Below, piece after piece: positions 35,228 to 47,346 of a stretch of DNA of 64,000 bases; the stretch's first letter is position 1, and each line of letters opens with the position of its first letter. The stretch lies in NCBI RefSeq assembly GCF_947179165.1, contig NC_077243.1:10815001-10879000 (forward strand), given 5' to 3'. The translations under genes and the position numbers were made by a program. The notes beneath the pieces are model-generated. The model ran no database searches. It saw only the letters and a list, made by a program, of their open reading frames with translations, and was not told where the DNA came from. The stretch is from Solanum dulcamara. Taxonomy: Eukaryota > Streptophyta > Magnoliopsida > Solanales > Solanaceae.

Positions 35228-35548
35228 TGTTGGTGTGCCTCAATTATTGCAGTGTTTGTTGGAAGTTGGATTACTGCATCTAAATTCAAGGCAGAAAATA
35301 AAAGTTGGCTGAATGAATTGCTATATTTTAGTTGTTTTTTTTTTCTAGTTTGTTTAAAAGTCTATTAGCTATTTTTAAGATTAGTTCCTTATTTTCAGCA
35401 AATAATAGTTTCAGTTAGCATTTGTTTGGGAGTACTTTGCTCCATCTTTAGTTAACGTGCGATGTATATATTCTGAAGATCAATAAAATCTCTCTCTTTC
35501 ACTTTTTCTTCTTTAATGAGCCTTTGTTCTCCTCTGTTAACAACAACA
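35228..35548 (+). repeat. Left LTR of outer copia element
   Basis: Starts TGTTGGTGTGCCTC and ends GTTAACAACAACA. Aligns along its full length with 44350-44672. It contains 'gatgtatatattc' and the 'caataaaatc' motif near the 3' side, the usual place for LTR polyadenylation. Confidence 0.92.
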
Positions 35549-35658
35549 TTGGTGAGCCCTTTAGTTCTTAAGGGACTTGTGAGATTTTGTGAGTTATATT
35601 AATTGAGTGAAACCCAAACACTAAACTAGACCATTCCATAAAATCAGATCGCAGAATT

Positions 35659-36560
35659 ATGGAAGGTGAAAGTAGTTTATCATCAATTTCTCTAACATTT
35701 TTTGATGGAAAAAACTATCAGGTTTGGGCTGTTAGGATGGAAGCCTAAATGGATGCATGTGATCTCTAGGAGGCAGTAGAGGAGGACTATGAAGTTCCTC
35801 CTTTACCGGACAATCCTATGATGGCTCAGATAAAAACTCACAAAGAGAAGAAGGCCAGGAAGTCAAAGTTGAAGGCTTGTCTCTATGCTGCAGTATCTCC
35901 TAATATTTTTCTAGAATCATGACTCTCAGCTCGGCTAAGGCAATATGAGACTTTTTGAAAAAAGAATATCATGGAGACGAAAGAATTAGGGGCATGGAGG
36001 TCTTAAACCTGGTGAGAAAATTTGAAATGCAAAAACTGAAGGAATCTGAGACAATTAAAGAATACTCAGATAAACTTATCAGTTTGGCCAATAAGATAAA
36101 GTTGCTTGGCGGAGAACTTTCTGATACAAGAATTGTGCAGAAAATCCTTGTTACTTTAGCTGAAAAGTTTGAAGAAACAATTGCTTCACTAGAAAATATG
36201 AAAGATCTGTCAAATATTACTTTGGCAGAACTTTTGAACTCCTTGCAAGCATAGGAACAAAGAAGAATGATGAGGCATGAGGTAGCTGTTGAAGGAGCGT
36301 CGCAAACAAGGCAACAATTCAATTTTGGAGGCAAAGGAAAGAAGCAAAAGTTCAAGAAGGGTTATGCTACGTCAACAGAAGGTGTTGCAACTAATAGCAT
36401 TTCCAGTAGCGACAATAAAGGCAAAAAATTTCCACCTTGTCAGCATTTTAGGAAAAGAAATCATCCTCATTTCAAATGTTGGAGAAAACCTGATATAAAA
36501 TGCAGAAAGTATCATAAACTCGGCCACACTGAGATTATTTGCAAGGAGAAAGGACCATAA
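35659..36560 (+). pseudogene. Outer copia gag (decayed)
   Basis: The frame from the ATG at 35659 reads a copia gag with FFDGKNYQVWAVRMEA, then in-frame stops near 35746 and 35774. The clearest part is 35955-36254 (EVLNLVRKFEMQKLKESETI, then EYSDKLISLANKI). A nucleocapsid region follows at 36267-36560. Its zinc knuckle reads CRKYHKLGHTEIIC, with Tyr in place of the second Cys of the CX2CX4HX4C pattern. It cannot be translated as one protein. Confidence 0.88.
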
Positions 36561-36605
36561 CAATTAAATGAAGCACAATTTGCAGACCAACAAGAAGAAG
36601 AGGAA

Positions 36606-38798
36606 TTGTTTGTGGCTACTTGTTTTGCAAGTAAAAGTTCAAGTGAAAGTTGGTTAACTGACAATGGTTGTACGAATCACATGACTCATGATGAGGACAT
36701 TTTTAGAGAGTTAGACAGATCTACAGTCTCTAAAGTCAAAATCGGTAATGGTTATTATCTCCCTGCAAAAGGAAAAGGCACAGTTGCTATTGAAAGCTAC
36801 TCGGGTACAAAGTTAATTTCAGATGTACTTTTTTTCCTAAACTTGGTAGAAATTTGTTGCGCGTGGAGCAGCTTTTGGAGAATGGTTTCAAGTTTAATTT
36901 TGGGGACAAGAAGTGTGTCATATTTGATCCAAAGGGAGAAATCTGTCAAGTTAGAATGAGAGGAAAAAGTTTTTCCTTTGATCCAATGGAGGGAAAGTGT
37001 GTTGCCTATCTAAGCCAAGAGGTGACAACAAATGTATGGCACAAGAAACTTGGACATTTCCATCACAGGGTACTCTTTTATACGCTGAAGAACAATATGG
37101 TTCAAGTACTACCATTTATGGAGGACGAACACGCAAGCTGCAACACATGTCAATTAGGAAAGCAAAGCAGGATGCCTTTTGCCAAGGCAACCTAGAGAGC
37201 ATCGGAGAAGCTTCAATTGGTTCATACTGATTTATGCAGACCACATAAGACAGCTTCTCTTAGTGGAAGTAAATATTTTATAGCATTCATTGATGATATG
37301 ACAAGAATGTGTTGGATTTATTTTCTCAGGTTCAAATGTGAAGTACTTGAAGTGTTCTGGAAGTTCAAATCTTTGGTAGAAAATCAAAGTGGTTGCAGGA
37401 TGAAATGCTTAGATCAGATAATGGTACTAAGTACACATTTGATCGATTTTAAAAGTTTGTGAAAATGTAGGGATTGAGCATCAACTCACTGCCCCATATA
37501 CTCCGCAACAGAATGGTGTCAGCGAAAGGAAGAATAGGACGATAATGGAGATATCGAGGTGCTTGTTGTATGATAAGGGCCTACCAAAGAAGTTATGGGC
37601 AGAAGCAGCTAACACTGTTGTTTGTTTTGCTAAACAGGCTGCCTACCAAAGCAGTGGAAGGAAAGACACCTTTTGAGGCATGGAACGGGTATAAGCCGTC
37701 CTTAAAACAATTGAAAATCTTCAGTTTTTTGTGTTTCTCTCATATTCTACAGGTTAAGAGGGACAAGTTAGACAAGAGAGTTGAACCTAGAGTCTATATT
37801 GGTTACAGTACAATCTCTAAAGCTTATCGAATTTTTCAGCCTCATGCTGGAAAAAATTATGGTAAGTAGAGATGTATGTTTTAAGGAGAACGAGGAATGG
37901 GACTGGAAGGATGTTAACCAGAAATAAACTACAAGCAATCTACCAGATCTTGATGAGAACATTGATGATCAACCTGTGAGAGGAACAAGATTTCTCTCTG
38001 ACATATATTAGAGATGCAATGTGGCCATTTTAGAACCTTCTGGATTTGAAGAAGCTATTTTAGATCCCAAGTGGCAAGCTGCAATGGAAGAGGAGCTTGA
38101 AATGATCGAGAAGAACAAGACGTGGCAGCTTGTGGATTTGCCTCAAGATAGAAAGATCATTGGTGTTAAGTGGATTTACCGCACAAATTTGACATTGATG
38201 GTTTTGTTATCAAATTCAAGGCACTACTGGTTGTAAAAGGTTATTCACAAATTTTTGGAGTTGATTATTCAGAAACATTTGCTCCAGTTGCTCGACTTGA
38301 CACTATAAGACTATTGCTAGGGGCTGCTTCTGAAAAAGGTTGGAAAATCTTTCAGTTAGATGTCAAGTCAGCTTTTTTAAATGGTTATTTGCAGGAGCAA
38401 ATTTACGTGGAGTAACCTCAAGTCTTTTCTGTAAAGGACAAGAAAATAAAGTCTATCTATTAAAGAAAGCCCTTTATGGTTAAAAACAGGCTCCAAGGTT
38501 GTTGAGGCGACTTATAGAAGTATGATTGGGTGTCTCATGTATCTCACTGCTACAAGATCCGACATTTTGCAAGCAGTAAGTGTCTTGTCCAGATTTCTAA
38601 ATTGTACGAGTGAAATGCACATGAAAGCTGCCAAAAGAGTGATCAGGTATGTCAAAAGAACTTTGGACTATGGTGTTAAGTTCGGTAAAAGTCAGAATTT
38701 CAAGTTACAAGGTTATTCTGACAGTAATTGGGAAGGGTCGGGTGATGACATGAAAAACACTTCAAGTTATTGTTTTAGCCTTGGTGCAGGGTGTTGGG
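36606..38798 (+). pseudogene. Outer copia pol, 5' part: protease, integrase, reverse transcriptase (decayed)
   Basis: Protease: SWLTDNGCTNHMTH, with DNG where the family has DSG or DTG. Integrase zinc region: VWHKKLGHFHHRVL followed by CNTCQLGK. Integrase core: HTDLCRPH and [15 protein letters not shown], later PYTPQQNGVSERKNR in another frame. Reverse transcriptase: KWQAAMEEELEMIEKNKTW, then [20 protein letters not shown] and [16 protein letters not shown] deletion after 'KALYG'-like text (about 38480-38515) has removed the YVDD segment; text resumes at MIGCLMYLTATRSDI. Several shifts and stops are present. The frame is cut at 38791 by the nested element. Confidence 0.9.
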
Positions 38799-39337
38799 AA
38801 AAATGCGAACTAACATCAAAATATATATGGTCCAAATAATGAAAGAAAATGGGAAAATAACGACACCAAGAATTTTATGTGAAAACCCTTTTAAATAAGG
38901 GATAAAACCACGGGCCAAGAGGAGCAACTGATATCACTATAGTAACGAATTTATACAGGGTAGTACCAAGTACAATACTAAAAAAGAACTATCATACAAT
39001 CAAAAGGAATAATACTCTTTTGGTGTCCCACTTTACTAAACATATAGCTTACACTCTATTTTTTTCACAGACTATTTTTCTCATATATAGTCTATGAAAA
39101 CCTCACAGCTCAAATATTTTTCTCTCTGTCTGTGAATTTGATGTAAAATGAGGAACTGAAGAGCTCATTTTATAAGAACTCTTCTCAGCAACCTCACCCA
39201 CTTTGTTGACAAAACAAAAATGGGCAGCTGCACTTTGTTGACAGAATTGCAATTTGCAATTTGAAAACATTTGTAGCCATTTTTGACTCATAAAAAGGCA
39301 ACCTTTTATGACTTTTTAATGGGGACTAGACCCCATA
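38792..39337 (-). repeat. Inner copia LTR (3' LTR in element orientation)
   Basis: Aligned end to end with 43406-43950. It ends CCCCATA on the plus strand, one base away from the expected CA terminus. The reverse-strand frame 39103-39291 is LTR sequence, not a gene. Confidence 0.9.
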
Positions 39338-39362
39338 AAATTTCCCCCTCCAGTCCCATTCA

Positions 39363-42300
39363 CTAGAATGAGGTATCTTCATATTCTTGGATAGAGCTCA
39401 TTCCAACAAGTTCTTTGCACAATTCGAACTTGTCCCTTGTAACCACTTTGGTCAACATATCTGCAGGATTCTTATTTGTAGAAATCTTTTTAACCTGCAT
39501 AAATTCGTTTTTTATCTTTTCTCGAATCCAGTGATATCTCACGTCTATGTGTTTTATCCTTGCATGGTACATAGAGTTCTTGCTTAAGTTTATTGCACTT
39601 TGGCTGTCACAATAGACGACATACTCATTCTGATGCAAGCCGAGCTCTTGTAGAAATTGTTTTAGCCATATCATATCCTTGCCAACTTCATTAGCTGCAA
39701 TATACTCAACTTCAGTTGACAGTGCAACACACTTCTGCAACTTTGACTGCCATATATCCAGTAGTGGATTTTCTGTTATCAAGGTCACCTTTCATATCAG
39801 CATCTGTATAGCCCTTCAAGATTGGATTTGATCCTCCAAAACACAAACATTTATTTGAGCTTCCTATTAGATACTTGAGTATCCACTTTACACCTTTCCA
39901 ATGTTGTTTTCTTGGATTGTCGAGAAACCTACTGACAACACTAACCACGTGAGCAATATCAGGTCTAGTACATACCATTTCATATATTAAACTTCTGATA
40001 ACGGAGGAATATGGAACTTTGGCCATGCTCTTTTTTTCCTCCTTAGTTGTAGGATGCATTTTTTTACTCAACTTCATATGACTAGAATGAGGTGTGCTAA
40101 TAGGCTTAGTATTCTTCATGTTGAAGCGTTCCAGTACACGTTCAATGTACTTCTCTTGTGACAGATAAATCTTTCTTTCATCCCTGAGATGAGTAATTCT
40201 CATGCTGAAAATTTGCTTGGCATAAACCAAGTCGTTCATAGAAAAAGACTTATACAACTCTTTCTTCAGCTCGTCAATCTTGGAAGTATTCCTGTCCACA
40301 ATCAACATATCACCCACATATAGAAAGAGGATGATAAAGTCATTGTCAGAATTTTTTTATACAAATACATAATGATCTGAAAAAGTCTTCTTGTAGTCTT
40401 GCTCCCCCATAACAGATTCAAACTTCTTATACCACTGTCTAGGAGCTTGCTTTAGCCCGTAGAGACTCTTTTTGAGTTTTCACACAAAATTTTCTTTATC
40501 ATTTACTTTGAAGCTCTCTGGTTGTTTCATATAAATCTCCTCTTCTAAGTCACCGTAAAGAAAATTCGTCTTCACATTCATCTGCTCAATCTTAGCCAAA
40601 CCAAGAACTGTACGAATGGAGGACATTTTCACGATAGGAGAAAATGTTTTGTCAAATTCAATACCCTTCATTTGACGAAATCATTTAACAACCAATCTAG
40701 CTTTGTACCTGGGTTTCAAGCTGTGTTCTTCAACTTTAACTTTGAATACACACTTGTTCTTCAAAGTTCTCATGCCCTTAGGCAATTTCACCAACTCATA
40801 AGTGTAGTTCTCATGCAAAGATTTCATCTCATCTTGCATGGCTTCAATCCATTTATCCTTATGCTCTTCTTTCATGGCCTCTTAATAACACCCAGGTTCA
40901 GCCCCATCAGAGTAGCACACAATCATTAGGTGAATAACAAGATGAGGGATTTCGTTGTCTTATGGACCTCCTAAGAGGAATATTTGCTTCTTCCACAACT
41001 TCATGAGCAGGAGCATCATCAATAACTATATCATTGTTATTATCAATATCAACATGTTGATCTAGGATATGATTCTAGGCATCACCATGATCATCATGCC
41101 TATCAACTCATGCACACTTGTATGAGGAACTTGATCAAGATGGACTACGCCATTAGAACTTGAAGATTTAAGCTTCTCTGCTTTGCCAATATCTTCAATG
41201 GTTTGATTTTACAAGAAGACGACATCGCATCTTCTCATAAGCTTCTTCTCAATTGGATCATATAGCCTATAACCAAATTTATCAAGGCCATATCCAACAA
41301 AGATGCACTGCCTTGTCTTGGCATCTAACTTTGACCTCTCATCTTTCGGCACATGTACAAAGGCTTTACAACCAAATACTTTCAAATGGTCATAGAAAAT
41401 ATCTTTTCCATACCAAACTCTATTTGGAACATCACTTTGCAAAGAAATAGCAGGAGATAAGTTAATAACATGTGTAGCGGTCAATAAGGCTTCACCCCAA
41501 AAAGGAGTTCGTCAACTTTGCTTCAGAAAGCAAACATCTAACTCTATCCATCAAGATCTTGTTCATCCTCTCAGCCAACCCATTAAGCTGAGGAGTCTTA
41601 GGAGGAGTCTTCTGGTATCTAATACCTTGATGCTTGCAGTATTCGTCAAATGGACAAAATATTCACTACCATTACCAGTACGAATACATTTCAATTTCCT
41701 TCCAGTTTCTCTTTCAACTGAAACCTGAAACTGCTTAAAGACATCTAACACTTGGTCTTTAGTCTTCAAGACATAGACCCAAAGCTTTCTTGAGAAGTCA
41801 TCAATGAAAGTGAAAAAGTAGAGTGCACCACCCAGAGTCCTTGTCTTCATTGGACCGCATAAATCAGAGTGTACCAACTCAAGCAACTCTATCTTTCTTG
41901 AAGAAGGGTTAGACTTAAAGGAAACTCTATTTTATTTTTCAGCCAAGCAGTGCTTATACTTTTCTAATTTAGCACTTTGAAAATCTGAAAATAATTTTTT
42001 CTTGGCTAGAACATTAAGCCCTTTCTCATTGATGTGGCTCAGCCTTTCTCAATGGCATTCACCATATTGGAACAAGTCTAAGCCATAGTCCAGTATAGAC
42101 CACAACGTTTGTTACCATGAGCCATGATCAAAGAACCCTTAATAAGTTTTCATTTTCCTCCACTATTGGTACTAACATATCCTTCATCATCGAGAACACC
42201 AAGAGAAATTAGGTGCAAACGAACATCAGGTGCATGTTTTACATTGTTTAGAACTAGTTTAGTTTCAATACTAGTTTCCAAACAGATTGTACTAACACCA

Positions 42301-43290
42301 ACCACCCTGGATACAGTCTCATTACCCATACTCAAGGTTCCAAAGTCACCAAGAGAATAGGAAGAGAAAAATTCCTTCCTTAATGTCACATGAGATGCGG
42401 CACCAGTGTCCACAACCCAGCTTGACTCATCACAAGCAATATTTATCAGATCTACATCAAGGACTATAACAAGATCTTTGGTGGAGACTCTGGCTAGGCA
42501 ATTTTCATTGCCATCTTCTTTATTTTCCTCTTTATTTTTGTTCTCCCTCTTCAATTTTTGGCAGAACTTCTTTGTGTGCCCTTTCGTGCCACAATGATAG
42601 CACTCAATATCCCTAAGTATGCCTTTGGATTTGCTGCTGCTATGTTCTCTATTTTGAGAACCACGATTTTTATTTCTCCCCTTGGAGCCAGTTACCAGGA
42701 CATTCGATGAAGAAGAAGAACCTTGAGATTTTTTTCTCATATTTTTGTTCAAGACACTACTCTTGGCGGAATCCATAGAGATCACACCATCCGGAGCAGA
42801 ATTTGACAATGACGTTCTAAATATTTCCCAATAGTTTGGTAGGGAACCAAGTAGAAGCAAACCTTCAATTTCTTCGTCAAATTTAATGCCCATAGCAGAT
42901 AACTGATTCATAATTCCCTAAAAATTATTCAGGTGATATGTCATCGGAGAACCATCATGATATTTTAAGTTTAACATTTACTTTATTAAGAATATTTTGT
43001 TGTTCCAGTCATCTGAGCATACAAGCTTTCAAGATGCTCTCATAGGGTACGAGCATGTGTCTCCCTGAAAATATGGTTCAACACATTATCGTCAATCCAT
43101 TGCCTAATAAATCCACATACCTGTCTATGCAACAAATTCCACTCTTCATCTGTTTTATTATCAGGCTTTACAGTGGTAAAGACTGATTGATAAAAATTTT
43201 GACATAAAGCAAGTTTTTTATTTTCCCCTTCCAAATGACATAATTAACACCATTCAAAGTAACAATTCTACTAGTATTGGCTTCCATCAT
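39363..43290 (-). pseudogene. Inner copia gag-pol (decayed)
   Basis: Reads right to left. Gag starts at the ATG at 43290 ([14 protein letters not shown], then frameshifts). The zinc knuckle is intact (CYHCGTKGHTKKFC). Protease SSWVVDTGAASHVTL keeps DTG. Integrase HSDLCGPMKTRTLGG, then IRTGNGSEYF, where the second catalytic Asp (DNG) is Gly. Reverse transcriptase: KWIEAMQDEMKSLHENYTYE, then FLYVGDMLIV, with YVGD instead of YVDD. RNase H: QSKLQKCVALSTEVEYIA through YHARIKHIDVRYHWIREKI and NPADMLTK. Multiple stops (for example about 40680, 41560, 43180) and the two catalytic losses show it is dead. Confidence 0.9.
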
Positions 43291-43405
43291 TTTTCCCTAA
43301 AAAATATAACTATACAAATCAAAGTAAATATTTTATGATGTGGAAGTTCAGATTGTGCTACAACCACAGAGCATAGTCAGATAAAATATTATTCTGATAC
43401 AAGTT

Positions 43406-43950
43406 TGTTGGAAAAAATGCGGACTATCACAAAAATATATATGATCCAAATAATGAAATAAAATAAAAAAATAATGACAACAAGATTTTACGTGGAAACC
43501 CTTTTAAATAAGGAAAAAATCACGGGCCAAGAAGAACAACTGGTATCACCATAGTAAGGAATTTTACATAGGGTAGTACCAAGTACAATACTCAAAAATG
43601 ACCACCACACACTCAAAAGCAATAACACTCTTTTGATCTCCCACCTTACTAAAAATATCGCTCACACTCTATTTTTCTTCACAGACTATTTTTCTCATAT
43701 ATAGTCTATAGAAATCTCACAGCTCAAATATTTTTCTCTTTGTCTTTGAATTTGATGTTAAATGAGGAGCTGAAGAGCTCCTTTTCTAGGAAATCTTCTC
43801 AGCAACCTCGCCCACTTTGTTGACAAAACAAAAATGGGCAGCTACACTTTGTTGACAGAATTGCAATTTGCAATTTGAAAATATTTGCAGCCATTTCTGA
43901 CTCATAAAAGACAAGTTGTTATGACTTTGTAGTAGGGACTGGACCCCACA
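43406..43950 (-). repeat. Inner copia LTR (5' LTR in element orientation)
   Basis: Starts TGTTGGAAAAAATGCGG and ends GGACCCCACA on the plus strand. The primer site adjoins its left edge on the plus strand, which sets the element's orientation as reverse. Confidence 0.9.
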
Positions 43951-44335
43951 CAAGGTGTTTTTCATGGTACTCAAAGAAGCAAGATGTCTTGGCATAGTCA
44001 ACGGCAGAAGTTGGATTTATAGCTGCAACAACAGCAGTAAACAAGCTCTTTGGCTAAGGAAGATCCTGATAGATCTTGATTTAGAACAACAAGAAAGCAC
44101 AGAAGTGTTTGTCGATAATCAAGCAGCCATAGCCATTTCGCATAATCTTGTTTTTCACGCAAGAACCAAGCATTTAAATATCAAATTATACTTTCTTAGG
44201 GAAGTGCAAGAAGCAGGAGAGGTGAAACTAGTGTATTGTAGGTCAGAAGATCAAGTTGCTGATCTGTTTATGAAGTCGTTTCATGTTAAAGGATTTGAGT
44301 TTCTCAGAAGGAAACTCGGAGTCTGTAATTCTTGA
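43951..44335 (+). pseudogene. Outer copia pol, 3' part: RNase H
   Basis: Continuation of the outer pol after the nested insertion. The clear part reads QALWLRKILIDLDLEQQEST, then VFVDNQAAIAISHNLVFHAR, then TKHLNIKLYFLREVQEA and DQVADLFMKSFHVKGFEFL, ending in a stop at 44333-44335. The first residues are frame-shifted at the junction. Confidence 0.88.
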
Positions 44336-44349
44336 AGCAGGAGGAGTGT

Positions 44350-44672
44350 TGTTGTGCCTCAATTAGTGCAGTGTTTGTTGGAAGTTGGATTACTGCACCT
44401 AAATTCAAGTCAGAAAATAATAGTTGGCTGAATAAATTACTATATTTTAGTTGTTTCCCTTTTCTAGTTTGTTTAAAAGTCTATTAGCTATTTTTAAGAT
44501 TAGTTCCTTATTTTTAGCAAGCAGTAATTTCAGTTAGCATTTGTTTAGAGTACTTTGGTGCATCTTTAGTTAACATGCGATGTATATATTCAGTCTCTGA
44601 AGATCAATAAAATATCTCTCTTTCACTTTTTCTTCTTCAATGAGCCTTTGTTCTCCTCTGTTAACAACAACA
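44350..44672 (+). repeat. Right LTR of outer copia element
   Basis: Starts TGTTGTGCCTCAATTAG and ends TTAACAACAACA. It has a 4-bp insertion near 44601 and lacks three bases near its start compared with the left LTR. Confidence 0.92.
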
Positions 44673-45670
44673 AGTGTACTTGCATGATATATAAAATCAT
44701 TGGTGTTATATGTCTCTATTCTTATTAAAAATTTCTATATTTGTCATTAATTTTTATTGTTAATCTTGAATTTAAGTAATTTTTCTGACAAGGCTTACTT
44801 TTGTGCCATAAATAATTAATGTCTACTTCTTAATATTGTCTAGCTAATAAGAAATAGAAAATCATGTGAAATAGTTATTCCATTTAGAATCAATGACACA
44901 AGCAAATATAATTCCTTTTAAGACATCTATTGTTATTCCATATGAGTTGTGGAAAAATAAAATCTTATTTGATATTTATTAAACTCTTCGATTTGTGCCG
45001 CTTTTGTTCATAATATTTTCCCCCGCATTAAAAATTGGGTCCAAGGGGAAGGACATGTATCTTTCTATGATACTTTGTGCGGTTCAAGGTGTTATGTTCT
45101 CAAGATGCTATTTTAGATTGTGACTCTATAATGTAGTTTGTGTTTGATAGAATGTGATTACGTTATCGACTAGTGAAACAAATAGAATGGATCTTGGTAG
45201 AATGGTGTGTGCTCGGTTGATTGTTTCCTTCAAGTACTTATTTATTTTTATCTTTTTTGATATTTATATAAGTTTATACTACATATAATGATTCAAGCTA
45301 TTATTGTGTAGAATTTTGATTGTTTTCCCCTTTGTTAGCTGCTTCTGTATTTAAAGTTCTATTTGTTGTTTAATGTTGTGTGTATAGTATAAGGTTCAGT
45401 TTGGGCCTATGACACTAGACGACATGGGTTTATTCTTGAAAATACAAAAGTAGTAGAAATATTTGCAAAAGGGAGATGGACAATCAAGTTGATTTTAATA
45501 AGTTGCCTTGATATTGTTACATCGTTTATTTTTGACATCTTAATATGCTTTGGTCCACCATTTCATTAGTTGTTTTTATTAGTATTATTCTTCTTAACTT
45601 AAATTTTTGACTGATATTTTCATATACTTTGTAGGATTGCCGGAGGAAGCAAACTCTGTATAGGGAGAAG

Positions 45671-47346
45671 ATGGAAGCATGCTATGATGAGTGCAAGAAG
45701 GACTGCTTGTTGATTAATGGAAAGAGGGTTCTTTCTTTTTTTAAAGTAATAATTGAAGAAGGTTTCTTAGAAGTTCTGGTAAAGTGTGATTCTTTTCTTT
45801 GTGTGCCTCTTGTTTTCTCTACTTATTTTAAAGTGCTCGTTTTAAGTATATAGTTGGTTTTGATAACCATATGCGTAATTAGTTATTATTGTAGTTAATT
45901 GTCAAATTGTTAATGTGAACTTTTGAGCATACCCACTAGGGTCAAGATCCTACTTCTACCATTTTCCACCAGAATCTGAAGACATCTGAGGAACTCAATC
46001 CAAAGTTTTAAGTCTTTCCAATGAAGAAACTAGGCTACAACACCTAAGCTTAGAGAAAACAATCCTTTTCTCCCATAGAAAACCTTTCAAACACCGGATT
46101 CAAAGCAACGCCATGCATAGAAGACAATTATGGTATTAAAACTCATCCTTGCTTTTTAGCTCCGTAAAACCAGTGAATTCAGAAAATTACAGATTTCTTC
46201 TCAGTTGGGATAACCAACTCTGAGGAAATAGAAATACATCAACATACTTGAAAGAAGAAGGATTTTCTTCAATTTAATGAGAAGAGAGTTCCTGGAGTCA
46301 ATAGCACTTTTAAATGGCCAAGTGTGCAGGAATATATGTTTAATTGAGGTGAACCTACATTGAGGTTAGGGAGTCACCCGTTAACCTTGGAAAAATTCTT
46401 AATTACATGTGTATATACCTTAAATAAGGTCTATATGGTATCCTGGGAACCCTGATGTACAAATGTTGTCTGGGGGATCACGAACTACAACTTCTGAAAT
46501 AAACAAATAAATACACAACTCTTAACGAAGTAAATGTTTGGCAAGTGTCATCTTGTTCTTCATGTCCCAAATAATCACACTATCTTTAATTTCTTTTAAA
46601 CTTATGATCCCTACAAGCCTCATGATCACTAATCCAATTTTGAAAGGCCACTTTCCAATTTTCAAAGAGGTTCACACAAAGATGAAATGCTTCATGCTCG
46701 TGAAATTTAAAAAGAAAAAACTATTTATGGAAATTTATTATAAACACTAGTACCATCCAGAACCCAAAAGTTCCAAGGATATGATCGTAAACTTGTTGCT
46801 TTAGCTTAGCATTTGAGTTTTGTATCAATATGTGGTATTTCTTAGTTTTAATGTCATTATTTTTTTTTCAGTGTTTTCCTCCAAAGTTTGCTCGATCAGT
46901 TCAACACCTGACTGACCGGGAGACTTATTTGGAGGACTCATGTGGACAGCGATGGAAGGCAACAGTGTGTAACCGTAATGGTTCACTTGCTATCAGACAG
47001 GGATGGGCAAAATTTTCATCTGAACATGAAGTGAAAGTGCGCGACTTCTTGGTTTTCCACTACATTCTGGATGATCAGCACTTCATTGTTCAAATATTTA
47101 GAACAAGCGGTTGTGAAAAGATCAACTTCTGCACTGACATTGGCAAAGGAAAACAAAAGGCAAGGACTTATCAGGATGCAACCACCCCCCTGCTTCAAAT
47201 AACATCTGGTGCACATTTAGATGTTGAGATCGACTCAGAAGCACCGTTGCCAAAGTTCATGGCTGGAACTGATATGGTTAGTAAACTAGCAGAGGATCCA
47301 CTGCTGGGTCCAAAAGATGAGAAATCCAAAGAAGCATCTCAGTTTG
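45671..47346 (+). repeat. First copy of the B3 exon pair (direct duplication unit 1)
   Basis: Exons 45635-45778 and 46872-47346 with a 1093-bp intron are repeated at 47546-49332. Identity by eye is high in exons and intron ('gaacttttgagcata', 'ttttccaccagaatctga', 'gagtcaatagcactttta'). Unit spacing is about 1.95 kb. The copy junction lies near 47470-47520. Confidence 0.85.

Larger units (their letters stand above)
38787..43955 (-). mobile_element. Copia LTR retrotransposon (inner, nested, reverse orientation)
   Basis: LTRs at 38792-39337 and 43406-43950 (546 and 545 bp), starting TGTTGG and ending CCCCATA or CCCCACA. Flanks caggg (38787-38791) and caagg (43951-43955) match at four of five positions, consistent with a 5-bp target duplication. 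On the minus strand a primer site resembling the initiator Met-tRNA complement lies at 43392-43402 (ttctgatacaa on the plus strand) and a polypurine tract at 39338-39352 (aaatttccccctcc on the plus strand). Type: Tnt1-like copia. By eye the LTRs differ at roughly 11% of positions. Confidence 0.92.
35223..44677 (+). mobile_element. Copia LTR retrotransposon (outer), interrupted by a nested element
   Basis: Left LTR 35228-35548 and right LTR 44350-44672 (321 and 323 bp), both starting TGTTG and ending CAACAACA. They are flanked by a perfect 5-bp target duplication, agtgt (35223-35227 and 44673-44677). A polypurine tract (about 44336-44346, 'gcaggaggag') precedes the right LTR. Domain order gag, protease, integrase, reverse transcriptase, RNase H identifies Ty1/copia. 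The body is split at 38791 by a second element (38792-43950). The element lies in the predicted leader intron of the B3 gene. By eye the LTRs differ at about 20 of 315 aligned positions. Confidence 0.93.
34537..45634 (+). other. Predicted leader intron of the fused B3 gene (about 11.1 kb)
   Basis: From the donor at 34537 to the acceptor 'tttgtag' ending at 45634. Without the copia insertion and one target copy (9450 bp) it would be 1648 bp, close to the 1358-bp leader intron of the neighbouring B3 gene (56505-57862). Sequence on both sides of the insertion ('ttattagtattattcttctta', 'ggtccaccatttcat') matches that neighbour's intron. The gap 44680-45630 contains no other gene. Confidence 0.55.

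Noticed and set aside
35969..36355. 128-codon reverse-strand frame
   Set aside because: Antisense of the outer copia gag, which is the recognisable strand.
35228..44672. Possible endogenous pararetrovirus
   Set aside because: Domain order with integrase before reverse transcriptase, paired LTRs and 5-bp target duplications identify ordinary copia retrotransposons; no movement-protein or coat-protein region was seen.
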